Source: Paraburkholderia nodosa DSM 21604 (GTDB taxonomy: Bacteria; Pseudomonadota; Gammaproteobacteria; Burkholderiales; Burkholderiaceae). Taken from it: 64,000 bases of DNA. The stretch's first letter is position 1. Every line of letters starts with the position of its first letter. Positions 44,050-53,447 of the stretch are shown piece after piece. The notes beneath the pieces were generated by a model, which saw only the letters and a program-made list of their open reading frames with translations, ran no database searches and had not been told where the DNA came from. The DNA lies in assembly GCF_000519185.1 (NCBI RefSeq), contig NZ_JAFA01000037.1:101-64100 (forward strand), given 5' to 3'. The position numbers and the translations under genes are program-made.

Positions 44050-44168
44050 TTCGAACTCTCGAGAAAACGTGCTGTCTGTCTTTACGGTACGTGTGCGGCA
44101 GCGCCGCCGCGTCACCATTCTCCTCTTGTCGTTGTTGCTCCGGGGCCATTCTTGCCCCGGTTTTTTTT
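44050..44168 (+). ncRNA. Candidate small RNA upstream of metG
   Basis: A perfect terminator with eight T ends at 44168, more than 300 bases after the OmpA-family stop, beyond that gene's own hairpin, and before the metG promoter-like site. Something should be terminated there. The preceding sequence has no coding frame with a ribosome-binding site and contains a TCTCCTCTTG stretch complementary to Shine-Dalgarno-like sequence. The 5' end is a guess. An alternative is a long 3' UTR of the OmpA-family mRNA. Confidence 0.35.
44140..44168 (+). terminator. Strong Rho-independent terminator
   Basis: CCGGGGC (44140-44146), 7-base loop, GCCCCGG (44154-44160), then TTTTTTTT. Confidence 0.85.
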
Positions 44169-44326
44169 GGCCGCGATTTGTGCAACGCAACATAGCCGTT
44201 GCCTGCGCAGCCCCGCGCTCCCTCCAGGCATTTCGCATACGAGCGTCCACCGGCTCGCCGAACGGTGGTGCGCCCGCCCTGCTAAAATCGCCCTTTCCCC
44301 CCGCAACATCGGACTTCCCCTCACTT

Positions 44327-46480
44327 ATGTCAGCACCCGCCACCGACCTCGCTGCAGCCGGCGCGCATGCCAATCAAAGCGGCCGCCGCCAGGTTCTCGT
44401 TACGTCTGCTCTGCCGTACGCCAACGGTCAGATCCACATCGGCCACCTGGTCGAGTACATCCAGACGGACATCTGGGTTCGCGCGCTGCGAATGCATGGC
44501 CACGAGGTCTACTACGTCGGTGCCGACGACACGCACGGCACGCCCGTCATGCTGCGTGCGGAGAAGGAAGGCCTCACGCCGCAGCAGCTGATCGCGCGCG
44601 TGTGGCAGGAGCACAAGCGCGACTTCGACAGCTTCGGCGTCTCGTTCGACAATTACTACTCGACGGACTCCGAAGAGAACCGCGTACTTTCCGAGTCGGT
44701 CTATCTGGCGCTCAAGGAAGCGGGTTTCATCGAGACGCGCGACATCGAGCAGGCCTACGACCCGGTCAAGAACATGTTTCTGCCGGACCGCTTCATCAAG
44801 GGCGAGTGCCCGAAGTGCGGCGCGAAGGACCAGTACGGCGACAGCTGCGAAGTGTGCGGCTCGACCTACGCGCCGACTGATCTGAAGAATCCGTACTCGG
44901 TGGTCTCGGGCGCAACCCCCATCCGCAAGACCTCGACGCACCACTTCTTCCGCCTCTCGGACCCGCGCTGCGAAGACTTCCTGCGCGGCTGGGTGAGCGG
45001 CCTCGCGCAACCGGAAGCGACCAACAAGATGCGCGAGTGGCTGGGCGAGTCGGGCGAATCGAAGCTCGCCGACTGGGACATCTCGCGCGACGCGCCCTAC
45101 TTCGGCTTTGAGATTCCGGGCGCGCCCGGCAAGTACTTCTACGTGTGGCTCGACGCGCCGGTCGGCTATTACGCGAGCTTCAAGAACCTGTGCGAGAAGC
45201 GCGGCCTCGATTTCGAGGCATGGGTGAAGGCCGGCTCGAAGACGGAGCAGTACCACTTCATCGGCAAGGACATCCTGTATTTCCATACGCTGTTCTGGCC
45301 GGCCATGCTGCAGTTCTCGGGCCACCGCACGCCGACCAACGTCTTCGCGCACGGCTTTTTGACCGTGGACGGCGCGAAGATGTCGAAGTCGCGCGGCACC
45401 TTCATCACGGCGGAAAGCTATGTGACCACGGGCCTGAACCCCGAGTGGCTGCGCTACTACTTCGCCGCGAAGCTCAACAGCACCATGGAAGACCTCGACC
45501 TGAACCTCGAAGACTTCCAGGCGCGCGTGAACAGCGACCTCGTCGGCAAGTACATCAACATCGCAAGCCGCGCGGCGGGCTTCCTGATCAAGCGCTTCGA
45601 AGGCCGCGTGCAAGATAGCGCGATGCATCATCCGCTGCTCGAGCAACTGCGCGCCACGATTGCGCAAATCGCTGCGCACTACGAAGCACGCGAATACAGC
45701 CGCGCGCTGCGCCAGACGATGGAGCTCGCCGACGCCGTGAACGGTTACGTCGATACGGCCAAGCCGTGGGAGCAGGCCAAGGATCCGGCCAACTCGGCGG
45801 CGCTGCACGAGACCTGCAGCGTGAGCCTCGAAGCGTTCCGCCTGCTTTCGCTCGCTCTGAAGCCGGTGCTGCCGACGCTCGCAGAAGGCGTCGAACAGTT
45901 CCTGGCGATCGAGCCGCTGACCTGGGCCGATGCAGGCAAGGCGCTCTCGTCGCAACAGCCGATCAACGCGTACAAGCACCTGATGACGCGCGTCGATCCG
46001 AAGCAGATCGAGGCGCTGCTCGCCGCCAACCGCGATTCGCTCCAGGCAACCGATGCGCCCGCCGCTGCGGCTGCGGATGCGAACAAGAAGTCGAAGGCTG
46101 CCAGGGAAGCGAAGAAACCTGCCGCCGATGAAACGCCGGAAGTCATCTCGATCGACGACTTCGCGAAGATCGACCTGCGCGTGGCGCTGATCGTCGACTG
46201 CAACCTCGTCGAAGGATCGGACAAGCTGCTGCAACTCACGCTCGACGTGGGCGAGGAAAAAACGCGCAACGTGTTCTCGGGTATCCGGTCGGCGTACAAG
46301 CCGGAAGACCTCAAGGGCAAGCTCACGGTGATGGTTGCGAACCTCGCGCCGCGCAAGATGAAGTTCGGCATGTCCGAAGGCATGGTGCTCGCGGCTTCCG
46401 CCGCCGACGAGAAGGCCGAACCGGGTCTGTACATTCTCGAGCCGCATAGCGGCGCGAAGCCGGGCATGCGGGTCAGGTAA
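44327..46480 (+). CDS. metG: Methionyl-tRNA synthetase
   Basis: Charges tRNA-Met. 717 residues. The class I motifs are PYANGQIHIGHLVE (HIGH-type) and KMSKSRGTF (KMSKS). A zinc-knuckle region has CPKC and CEVCG. After the helical anticodon-binding domain, an Ala/Lys linker (about 585-612) leads to a C-terminal tRNA-binding domain (about 615-717; FAKIDLRVALIVDCNLVEGSDKL). Start 44327 chosen: it precedes the catalytic domain by about 30 residues and lies 38 bases after the TAAAAT element; an open frame continues upstream without similarity. Followed by a terminator. Confidence 0.96.
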   Translation: MSAPATDLAAAGAHANQSGRRQVLVTSALPYANGQIHIGHLVEYIQTDIWVRALRMHGHEVYYVGADDTHGTPVMLRAEKEGLTPQQLIARVWQEHKRDFDSFGVSFDNYYSTDSEENRVLSESVYLALKEAGFIETRDIEQAYDPVKNMFLPDRFIKGECPKCGAKDQYGDSCEVCGSTYAPTDLKNPYSVVSGATPIRKTSTHHFFRLSDPRCEDFLRGWVSGLAQPEATNKMREWLGESGESKLADWDISRDAPYFGFEIPGAPGKYFYVWLDAPVGYYASFKNLCEKRGLDFEAWVKAGSKTEQYHFIGKDILYFHTLFWPAMLQFSGHRTPTNVFAHGFLTVDGAKMSKSRGTFITAESYVTTGLNPEWLRYYFAAKLNSTMEDLDLNLEDFQARVNSDLVGKYINIASRAAGFLIKRFEGRVQDSAMHHPLLEQLRATIAQIAAHYEAREYSRALRQTMELADAVNGYVDTAKPWEQAKDPANSAALHETCSVSLEAFRLLSLALKPVLPTLAEGVEQFLAIEPLTWADAGKALSSQQPINAYKHLMTRVDPKQIEALLAANRDSLQATDAPAAAAADANKKSKAAREAKKPAADETPEVISIDDFAKIDLRVALIVDCNLVEGSDKLLQLTLDVGEEKTRNVFSGIRSAYKPEDLKGKLTVMVANLAPRKMKFGMSEGMVLAASAADEKAEPGLYILEPHSGAKPGMRVR

Positions 46481-46500
46481 CACCCGCCCATGTCGTGCGA

Positions 46501-46528
46501 AACGCCCCTTGCGAGGGGCGTTTTTTTT
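46501..46528 (+). terminator. Rho-independent terminator of metG
   Basis: AACGCCCCT-TGCG-AGGGGCGTT with eight T (46521-46528). Confidence 0.9.
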
Positions 46529-46548
46529 GCGCCTGGCTTTTCGAGGCG

Positions 46549-49500
46549 CTAGCGGCGCAGCCGATCGAAACGCCGCGTATAAAGAATATCGGCGCCGTTG
46601 AAGGTGCCGCCGTACACCACCAGCGACCAGTAGCGCGAGAGGTTGATCGTGGCCTTCACCGCGTTCGACGCCGACTGCAGGCCCTGTTCGTAGCCGATCA
46701 CGAGACGCTGGTTGATGGCCTTCGCGATCATCACGACCTCGGTGTCGGTCAGGCCCACCTCGCTGCGGCCGATCGAAAATTCGTCGAGGCCGATGCTCTG
46801 CGCAATGCGCTTGCCTTGCGCGCTGCCGAGCAGGGCGAGCGCCGTCGTCATCGCGCTCTGCTGGCCGAGGTTGTTGCCCTGGTCGGTGCCGTGCCCGAAT
46901 AGCAGCCAGGAGAGCTTTTCGTTATCGGGCACGTTGGGCTCGGACACGAGCCGCACCGAAGGCGCCTGCACGGTGCCGGTGACCTGCACGCCCGCCTCGA
47001 CCTGCTGGTTGCGCCGCATGGCGAGAATGTTGATGCCCGGATTGCCCACCGGCCCGTTGAACGTGAAGAAGCCATTTTCGATATTGAGCTTGGTGCCGAA
47101 CGCCGTGTACGTGGAGCCTTCGGTCACGCGCACGTTGCCGACCGCGCGCAGCGGGACGTCCGGCGCGCTGTTGACCGAGATCATGCCTGCGAGGCCCAGA
47201 TCCGCGCCCTGCCCGCGGAAGCGGAAGTCGTGGCCGAGATCGATGTCGATGTTTGCACGCGGCGCGAAGCGCGGCGCGGGCCTGGTCGATGCCGTTTCCT
47301 CGATGGGCGGCCTGCCGCCCACCGTCGTGCCGTCGGGGCGCACGATCACGACGTCGTCGCCGAGCGAAGGCGCAGGTAACTCGGGCATGTCGAAGAGCGC
47401 GTGATCGACGGTGAACTTGCCGTCGATCTGCATGCCGCCGAGATGCCCGCCGTTGGCGATGCTCGCGCTGCCGGACAGCGACAGCTTGCGGTCGGGCGAA
47501 GCGAAAAGCTCGAGCTTGTCCGCGACGATGCTCGCGGTGAGATCGGGCTCGGCGTTGTCGAGGCGCACCTGGCCCTTTGCGCGCAGCGTGCCGCTCGTCG
47601 CGCCGTGGAACTCCACCTGCTGGAAGTCGACGAGGTTCTGCGAGAGCGCGATGCGGATCACGCCGTCCTTCAACTCCACGCCCTGGTCGACCACGGTGGC
47701 CGAGATGCCGTCGCCGACCAGCGAGCCCGTGAGATTCGGCTTCGCGACCGTGCCGCCGAGCGCGAGTTGCAGCGCGAGATGGCCGTCGAGCAGATAAGTC
47801 GGGCCGAGCATGCCGCCCGTGTTCCTGAGCGAGGGCACGTTCGCCTTGATGGTGCCGCCGATCGGCGCCTCGTCCGCGACAGTGAGAATGCCGTCGCGCG
47901 GCATGAGTGTCGTATAGGCGTCGATGTCGAGCACGCCGATGCGGCTCGCCTGCGCATGCGCCGTGAGCGTGAGGCGGTTGCCGCCGCTGAAGGCCGCGCG
48001 CACGTTGAGCTCGCCCACGCCGAGCGAGGCAAAGCCGCGGCCGACCTCGGTCGTGATGTCGCCCGAGCGGCGCTTGATCTGCACATAGCCGGTGGCCGTC
48101 GGGCCGACGGCGAAGTCCCAGTCGCCGTCGAAGATCAGGTCGGTCCTGAGCGTCGACGGCACGCCCGTGAACTGCTGCCGGATCTGCATGATGCGCGCGA
48201 GCGACACGTTGGTGAGCGTGCCCGCCGAGCGGATGCGGCCATGGTCGAGATCGAACGATTTCAGGTCGAGCGACGCGCCTTCCCCCGTAATACGCGTCGC
48301 GCCGAGCGTGACCTTGCCGGGGCCCGCGCTCACCGTGAGCGGCGACTGCAGCTTCACACCGGGCACGCCGCGGTTCTCGAGTTGCGTCACCGTGCCGTTC
48401 CAGCGCGTGCCTTCGCGCGTGTCCTGGAGGCCGCCGTTGGCCGCCACCACGAAGTCGATCGGCTGGCCCTGCACCTTGCCCTTCGCGCTCGCGCTGAGCG
48501 TGTGCTTCGCGCGCGTGCCGTCGAGGCGCGCGGTGAGCGTCGCGATGTCGACGCCCGCCACGGCAATGTCACTCGCGTCGGTGCTGAAGGCGAGCGCGCC
48601 GTTCGCGCCGTCGCGCGCGAGGGCCCGGCCCTCGGCATGGCCGACGCGGTTATCGCCGAACACCACGTGGTCGGCCTTGTAGTCGAGCGAGACGTCGGGA
48701 TGCGCGAAGGTGCCGGTCACGTCGCCGTTCGCCGCGAGCTGGCCCGCTATGCCGAAGCCGAGCCGGTCGAGCTGCGGCGCATCCACGCGAAAGCGCAGGC
48801 GGTCGCCCCGCGCGCCGAAGCTGCCTTGCAGGTCCACGGTATTGCCCGCGACCGAGAGGTTCGCGCGGCTTGGCAGAATACGCGAGCCCGCCAGCTGGAT
48901 AAGGCCCTGGCCCGTGAGCGGCAGGTCGTCGTAGACGCTCGGGCCGAGCTTGAACTCGGCCCGCGTCGTGAAGGTGGGCGCGAGTGTGCCGCTCGCATTG
49001 AGCGTGCCGTTCACGCGCGCCTCGATGCGCCGGCCTGCGGGACGCGTGGCCGGTCGCGGCTTCGCTACAGGTTCGGCCGCCCCGGCCTGCTCAGTCTGTT
49101 TCGCGTTCTCCACGCGCTTTTGCGCGGCGGCCTGCTCGCCCGATTGCGCGGGATTGAGCGACGGGTTCAGTGCCGGATTGAGCGCGAGATTGCGTTGCTG
49201 ATTGAGCGCGTCGGCGGCGGGTTGGGCCGCGGGCCGCGGCCGGGCGGCCAGCGCGGGCGACTTCGCGGCCGGGCGCGCCGGCGTTTGCGGCGTGAGCGAC
49301 AACGGATCGAAATTGGTCAGCACCGCCTTGAGTTGATACGTGGAACTGGCGTCGTGCTTGAGCGCGCCCGACAGGTCGATGCGCCCCGCCCCCGAAGTCA
49401 GCCGCACGTCGTTGAGCGAGAGGCGCGCGGGGTCCTGCGTGATCTTGCCCTGCACGCGCAGCGCCGCCCTCGGATCGGCGAGATCGAGCGTGACGCTCTG

Positions 49501-51045
49501 CACGTCGCCGTTCAGCCGCACGCCGACCGGCCCCGCGAATTGCGTGGCGCGCACGCTCGACTGGATCGCGTTGAGGTCGAGGGCGGCCACCTTCAGGTCG
49601 AAGCGTCCGTCGCGCCCGCTGATCGTCCCGCCTCCGGTGATCGTCGCGTTCTTCACGAGACGCACGGCGAGCTTCGGGATGCGCTGCGTCTTCGCATCGA
49701 GCACGACGTCGGCGTGGGCGTCGATGAGCGGCAGCAGCTTTTCGTCGATGGCGCCCGGCTTCGCGTTCACGATCGAGACCGCGCCCGCCACCGTGAAGCC
49801 AGCCGCATTGCTGCGCGCGCGCGCCGCGTCGGCTGCGGCCGAGGCGGCGGAGGCAGCCGCGGCATCGGGCTTCGCGCCACCCGCTGGCGCCGATGCCGAC
49901 GCCGGCACGGAAGCCGGCGTCACGTCCGACACCGCCGCCGCCCCCGACGCCACCGCCGCGAGCGCCGCCGGCACGCCCGCCGCACCGCCCGGCACTGGCT
50001 GCAACTGCGCACGCACCGCGAGGTCGGCGAACGGCGCGCCCGGCGCAAACGCCTGCGGATTGACATGATCGAACGCGAGCGTGACGCGCTGCAGCGGCAC
50101 GGAAGCGAACGGCGTGGCCTCCACATGCGCGCGGCCGGTGAGCTTCATGCCGCTTGCCTCGACATCGGCCGTGAGCGCCTCGAGCGAGCCGGCGAGGTTT
50201 GCGCTGACCTGCACGTCTTCGCCGTTCACCTTGCCGGAGTAGCCCAGGTCGCCCGTGAGCGCGAACGGCCGCACGCCGTCGAGCTTCGCCTCGGCGCTCA
50301 CCGCGCCAAAGGGCGTGTCGAGACGCTCGATGGCGGCCTCGTGATGGCGGCCGTCGCTGCGTCCGTGGAACTGGAAGTGCGAGAACTCGTTGGTCGAGGT
50401 GCCTTCGTGCACCGTGAGCTTGTCCACCTGCAGGTCGCGGATCTCGAGCCCGAGCGGCAGCTGCAGGTTTTCCGGCAGCTTCATGGGCGAGGAAGGCTCG
50501 TGCGACGGCACGATGCGCATCTCGATGTCGCCGGCGTGCAGATAGTCCACCACGAACCGCCAGGGTTTCTGGCCGAATCCCTGCAGCTCCCACTGGCCGC
50601 CGATGCGGTCCACCTTGAGCGTGGTGCCGTCCGTGCCGCGCCAGCTCACGTTGGAAAAACGCACACCGGTCGCAAGCGTGCCGCCTTCGAGCCTGCCCGC
50701 GAGCTTGCCGTCGAGCAGCCTGACTGCCGCGCGCCACGCGTAGGCCGTGCCGCGCTCGGTGGTCAGCACGCCATAGAGCAAGCCGGCGACGAGCCCGACG
50801 AGCAGCACCGGCACGACGATCGCCCAGGCAAGCGCCTTCCAGAGCCGCGGCCCGCGGCGCCGCGGCGGCGCACCATTGTTGTCGCCTGCACCGCCCGCGC
50901 CGCCGTCGCCGCCGTCGCCGCCATTGCCTCCATCGCCGCCGGGTTCGCCGCGCGCTTCATCGTCCGGGCTGCGGCCAGCCTCCCCCGGCGGCACCGCGAA
51001 CGTGGCCGTCAGCCATGCCACCGCAGTGAGACGACGCGCGCTCAT
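46549..51045 (-). CDS. tamB: Translocation and assembly module subunit TamB
   Basis: Inner-membrane-anchored, periplasm-spanning AsmA-like protein of 1498 residues that works with TamA in outer-membrane protein assembly and probably phospholipid transport. A membrane helix lies at about 70-95 (AIVVPVLLVGLVAGLLYGVL). The long beta-rich repeat body contains a Pro/Ala/Asn-rich insertion near 590-680 and an Ala-rich stretch near 370-410. The C-terminal TamB domain (about 1200-1498) ends ADILYTRRFDRLRR. Before the helix there is an unusual Gly/Asp-rich segment (GGDGGNGGDGGDGGAGGAGD, about residues 36-55). It is longer than the 1259-residue E. coli protein. The gene lies 61 bases downstream of tamA on the same strand. 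Confidence 0.93.
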   Translation of the reverse strand: MSARRLTAVAWLTATFAVPPGEAGRSPDDEARGEPGGDGGNGGDGGDGGAGGAGDNNGAPPRRRGPRLWKALAWAIVVPVLLVGLVAGLLYGVLTTERGTAYAWRAAVRLLDGKLAGRLEGGTLATGVRFSNVSWRGTDGTTLKVDRIGGQWELQGFGQKPWRFVVDYLHAGDIEMRIVPSHEPSSPMKLPENLQLPLGLEIRDLQVDKLTVHEGTSTNEFSHFQFHGRSDGRHHEAAIERLDTPFGAVSAEAKLDGVRPFALTGDLGYSGKVNGEDVQVSANLAGSLEALTADVEASGMKLTGRAHVEATPFASVPLQRVTLAFDHVNPQAFAPGAPFADLAVRAQLQPVPGGAAGVPAALAAVASGAAAVSDVTPASVPASASAPAGGAKPDAAAASAASAAADAARARSNAAGFTVAGAVSIVNAKPGAIDEKLLPLIDAHADVVLDAKTQRIPKLAVRLVKNATITGGGTISGRDGRFDLKVAALDLNAIQSSVRATQFAGPVGVRLNGDVQSVTLDLADPRAALRVQGKITQDPARLSLNDVRLTSGAGRIDLSGALKHDASSTYQLKAVLTNFDPLSLTPQTPARPAAKSPALAARPRPAAQPAADALNQQRNLALNPALNPSLNPAQSGEQAAAQKRVENAKQTEQAGAAEPVAKPRPATRPAGRRIEARVNGTLNASGTLAPTFTTRAEFKLGPSVYDDLPLTGQGLIQLAGSRILPSRANLSVAGNTVDLQGSFGARGDRLRFRVDAPQLDRLGFGIAGQLAANGDVTGTFAHPDVSLDYKADHVVFGDNRVGHAEGRALARDGANGALAFSTDASDIAVAGVDIATLTARLDGTRAKHTLSASAKGKVQGQPIDFVVAANGGLQDTREGTRWNGTVTQLENRGVPGVKLQSPLTVSAGPGKVTLGATRITGEGASLDLKSFDLDHGRIRSAGTLTNVSLARIMQIRQQFTGVPSTLRTDLIFDGDWDFAVGPTATGYVQIKRRSGDITTEVGRGFASLGVGELNVRAAFSGGNRLTLTAHAQASRIGVLDIDAYTTLMPRDGILTVADEAPIGGTIKANVPSLRNTGGMLGPTYLLDGHLALQLALGGTVAKPNLTGSLVGDGISATVVDQGVELKDGVIRIALSQNLVDFQQVEFHGATSGTLRAKGQVRLDNAEPDLTASIVADKLELFASPDRKLSLSGSASIANGGHLGGMQIDGKFTVDHALFDMPELPAPSLGDDVVIVRPDGTTVGGRPPIEETASTRPAPRFAPRANIDIDLGHDFRFRGQGADLGLAGMISVNSAPDVPLRAVGNVRVTEGSTYTAFGTKLNIENGFFTFNGPVGNPGINILAMRRNQQVEAGVQVTGTVQAPSVRLVSEPNVPDNEKLSWLLFGHGTDQGNNLGQQSAMTTALALLGSAQGKRIAQSIGLDEFSIGRSEVGLTDTEVVMIAKAINQRLVIGYEQGLQSASNAVKATINLSRYWSLVVYGGTFNGADILYTRRFDRLRR
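50901..50936 (-). repeat. In-frame 9-bp tandem repeat in tamB
   Basis: CGCCGTCGC at 50901 and 50910, followed by variants CGCCATTGC (50919) and CTCCATCGC (50928) on the plus strand. On the coding strand they give Gly-Gly-Asp/Asn units. Confidence 0.7.
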
Positions 51046-51106
51046 GCCGCCCCCTCGCCGTGCGGCGCAGGAGGCGTTGAAAAGCGGAACAGCGAGCGCG
51101 TCATCA

Positions 51107-52948
51107 TCAGAAGGCGATCCCGAGTGTCAGATAAGGCCGCACGCTGTGAGTGCGAAAGCCATAGGCGAGATCGAGGTTGACCGGCCCGACGGGGCTGCGC
51201 CAGCGCGCGCCGATACCCGCGCCCGGATCGAACTCCTTTTCGCCCCAGGTGTCGGTGGCGGTGCCGACGTCGAAGAACGCTGCGCCGCCCCAGTCGTGAC
51301 TGAACCAGTGCTGGTACTCGGCTGAGCCGGTGACGAGGTACTTGGTCGGCAGGATCGAGCCCGACTGGTCGTTACCGATGCTCTGGAACGAGTAGCCGCG
51401 CACCGAGTTCGAACCGCCCGCACGGAACAGCAGCGACGCGGGGATGCCGCTCGACGGACCGCTCGTGAACACGCCGCCCAGTTCCGCGCGGAACACCATG
51501 ATGTCGCTGTGGCCGATCGGCAGGTATTGCTGGCCGCGCATGTAGGCGCGCAGGAAGCTTTGCTCGGCGCCCACGTTCTTGAGCGCGACGCCCGCCTCCA
51601 TGCGGATGATGTTGCCCGAGCGCGGAAACAGCGGGTCGTCGACATTGCGGCGCGTCCAGCCCCATGTCGGCACGAGCGCATAGGCCCGCGAGGACGGCCC
51701 CACGTTCTGCGTGAGGCGGTCGTCGTAGAACATCAGCGCGTACGCGTAGTCGATGTTCTGCGAGGTGCGCGTGCGCTGGACACCGACACGCGCGCTATAG
51801 ATGTTCGTGTCCGAGACGTCGGTGGTCGTGTAGGACGCGACGAGGCTGTTGGTCCAGGCGCGCGGGCCCGGCGGCATCGAAAGCTGGACCTGACCGAACT
51901 TCTGGATCTGGTCGAGCCGCCCCTGCACCTGGAACGGCCACGCCGCCCCGAACGTGTTCAGGTAGGTGTAGGAGCCCTGGACGTGCGCACCGGTGTCGGT
52001 CGAATAACCCACGCCGCCGCGGAAGTTGTTGTAGGGGAACTCGCTCACCTTCACGTGCACGGGCGTCTCGAGCGGCTTTTGCGTGTTCGCGTCGACGTCG
52101 ATCGCCACGCTCGCGTAGTACGGCGTGTTCTGCACCTGGCGCTGCAGTTCGGCCACGCGCTTCAGGTCGTAGATTTCGCCCGGCGAGAGCGGATTCACGT
52201 TGTCGATGATGTAGCCCGGATAGCGCCGCGGCCCCGAAACATCGAGCTTGCCCAGCGTGAAGGTCGGCCCGCTGTCGAACGTTACGGAAAGTTGCGCGTC
52301 ATGTCTGAGCGGATCGACCCGCGCCTCCGAAAACGCGATCTTGGCGCCGAGGTAGCGGCGCGCCTGCAGTGCCTTGAGCGAGGCATTCTTGGCGTCGTCC
52401 CAGCCCGACTGCGTAAAGGCGTCGCCGTCGTGCAGCGAGAACGCGAAGCGCGCGGTGTTCTCCTGCGCCGGGTCTTCCGTGAGGACCGGGCCGCGAAACA
52501 CGAGCTTCACCGAGGAAATCGTCGTGCGCGGCCCCGGATCGACGCTCACCCGCACGTGCCGCCTGCCGTCGATCGTGCGCACGTCGGTACGCACGACCGG
52601 CGTGAAATAGCCCGCCGTCGAGGCGAGGTCGCGTACCTGCTGCGGCGCCGCGGTCACGAGGAACTCGAACTGGTCCTCGTTCACGTCGGCGCGCGTGGCA
52701 AAGCGCGCAATGTCGAGGTGCGTCTCGAGCAGCTTGCGCAGGTCGCGCGGCGAGGCCTGGATATCGACGTCGTAGTAGGTGCGCGGGCGCATCCACGGCA
52801 GCAGGGTGGTCAGGATGTCGGCCCGGGCGGGCGGCGCCACGGCGCAGAACTCGGCGAGGCACACGATCAGGCACGCGGCGAGCCGTGGCCGCGCCGCCCG
52901 CGAGGGGCGCCGCCGTGCGCACAATGCTTCGATCACCCATCCCGCCAA
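51107..52948 (-). CDS. tamA: Autotransporter assembly factor TamA (Omp85 family)
   Basis: Outer-membrane beta-barrel of 613 residues with a signal peptide (ends ARA, about residue 43). Three POTRA-type repeats (about 50-300), including TYYDVDIQA, TISSVKLVFRGPV and FTLGKLDVSGPRRYPG, precede a 16-strand barrel. Omp85 signatures are visible: FRAGGSNSVRGYSFQSIG and the C-terminal GPVNLDLAYGF ... LTLGIAF with terminal Phe. Paired with tamB downstream, forming the TAM complex that spans the envelope. The start at 52948 puts an Arg-rich n-region before the hydrophobic core. Confidence 0.92.
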   Translation of the reverse strand: MAGWVIEALCARRRPSRAARPRLAACLIVCLAEFCAVAPPARADILTTLLPWMRPRTYYDVDIQASPRDLRKLLETHLDIARFATRADVNEDQFEFLVTAAPQQVRDLASTAGYFTPVVRTDVRTIDGRRHVRVSVDPGPRTTISSVKLVFRGPVLTEDPAQENTARFAFSLHDGDAFTQSGWDDAKNASLKALQARRYLGAKIAFSEARVDPLRHDAQLSVTFDSGPTFTLGKLDVSGPRRYPGYIIDNVNPLSPGEIYDLKRVAELQRQVQNTPYYASVAIDVDANTQKPLETPVHVKVSEFPYNNFRGGVGYSTDTGAHVQGSYTYLNTFGAAWPFQVQGRLDQIQKFGQVQLSMPPGPRAWTNSLVASYTTTDVSDTNIYSARVGVQRTRTSQNIDYAYALMFYDDRLTQNVGPSSRAYALVPTWGWTRRNVDDPLFPRSGNIIRMEAGVALKNVGAEQSFLRAYMRGQQYLPIGHSDIMVFRAELGGVFTSGPSSGIPASLLFRAGGSNSVRGYSFQSIGNDQSGSILPTKYLVTGSAEYQHWFSHDWGGAAFFDVGTATDTWGEKEFDPGAGIGARWRSPVGPVNLDLAYGFRTHSVRPYLTLGIAF

Positions 52949-53261
52949 ACGCCACCTCCGGCCGTCGTAGAACTGGTTGCCACCGGTTGCGCCGCTCGCG
53001 CGCAGGGCACGGGAAGCGGCAACGGGCGCAAACGCGTTATTTCACCACATCGGCGCGTCAAAACCCCAGGAGGAGGCGCAAAGCGTGCCACAACGCCGGC
53101 GCAGCCGGACGCATGGCGCGCGCGGAGCGGCCCGAGGCATGGCCGACGCGCGCTGCGCCCGCGCGGATGTTCCGCGGCGTTGGCTTGCGGTAAAATTGCC
53201 GCCGACAGAATTAGCGGCGCGGCGCAATCAGGCGCCCCGCCTTACTGGACGGACGTCAGCC
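52949..53261. other. Divergent intergenic region tamA - DUF3460 gene
   Basis: 313 bases without a gene. A TAAAAT hexamer at 53191-53196 may be the -10 for the DUF3460-scpA transcript. Confidence 0.5.
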
Positions 53262-53447
53262 ATGTATCAGTCGGACATCACGCAGTTCATCAACCAGCTC
53301 AAGCAGCAAAAGCCGCAGCTCGAAGAACAGCAACGCAAGGGCCGCGCGCTCCTGTGGGACAAGCAGCCGATCGACCTCGACGAGCGCGAGCGCCAGCAGG
53401 CTTCGCGCGTGAGGCAAACGTCTTACGTCTACTACCAGAACTTCTGA
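53262..53447 (+). CDS. DUF3460 family small protein
   Basis: 61 residues, beginning MYQSDITQFINQLKQQ and ending YVYYQNF; helical, charged and Gln-rich, no signal peptide. Function unknown. Its TGA stop overlaps the scpA start as TGATG, so scpA translation is probably coupled to it. This pairing is a known burkholderial arrangement. Confidence 0.88.
   Translation: MYQSDITQFINQLKQQKPQLEEQQRKGRALLWDKQPIDLDERERQQASRVRQTSYVYYQNF

Larger units (their letters stand above)
43863..44326 (+). other. Intergenic region between OmpA-family gene and metG
   Basis: 464 bases without a protein gene. Contains the probable terminator hairpin of the OmpA-family gene (43928-43952), an AT-rich patch around 44037-44070, a strong isolated terminator at 44140-44168, and a TAAAAT -10-like hexamer at 44283-44288 that fits metG. 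Confidence 0.6.

Noticed and set aside
47401..51180. Very long open frame (1259 codons) on the plus strand opposite tamB
   Set aside because: Its translation is Arg/Ala/His-rich with no motif, while the minus-strand TamB product has a membrane helix, repeat body and the C-terminal TamB domain. It is a GC-driven shadow.
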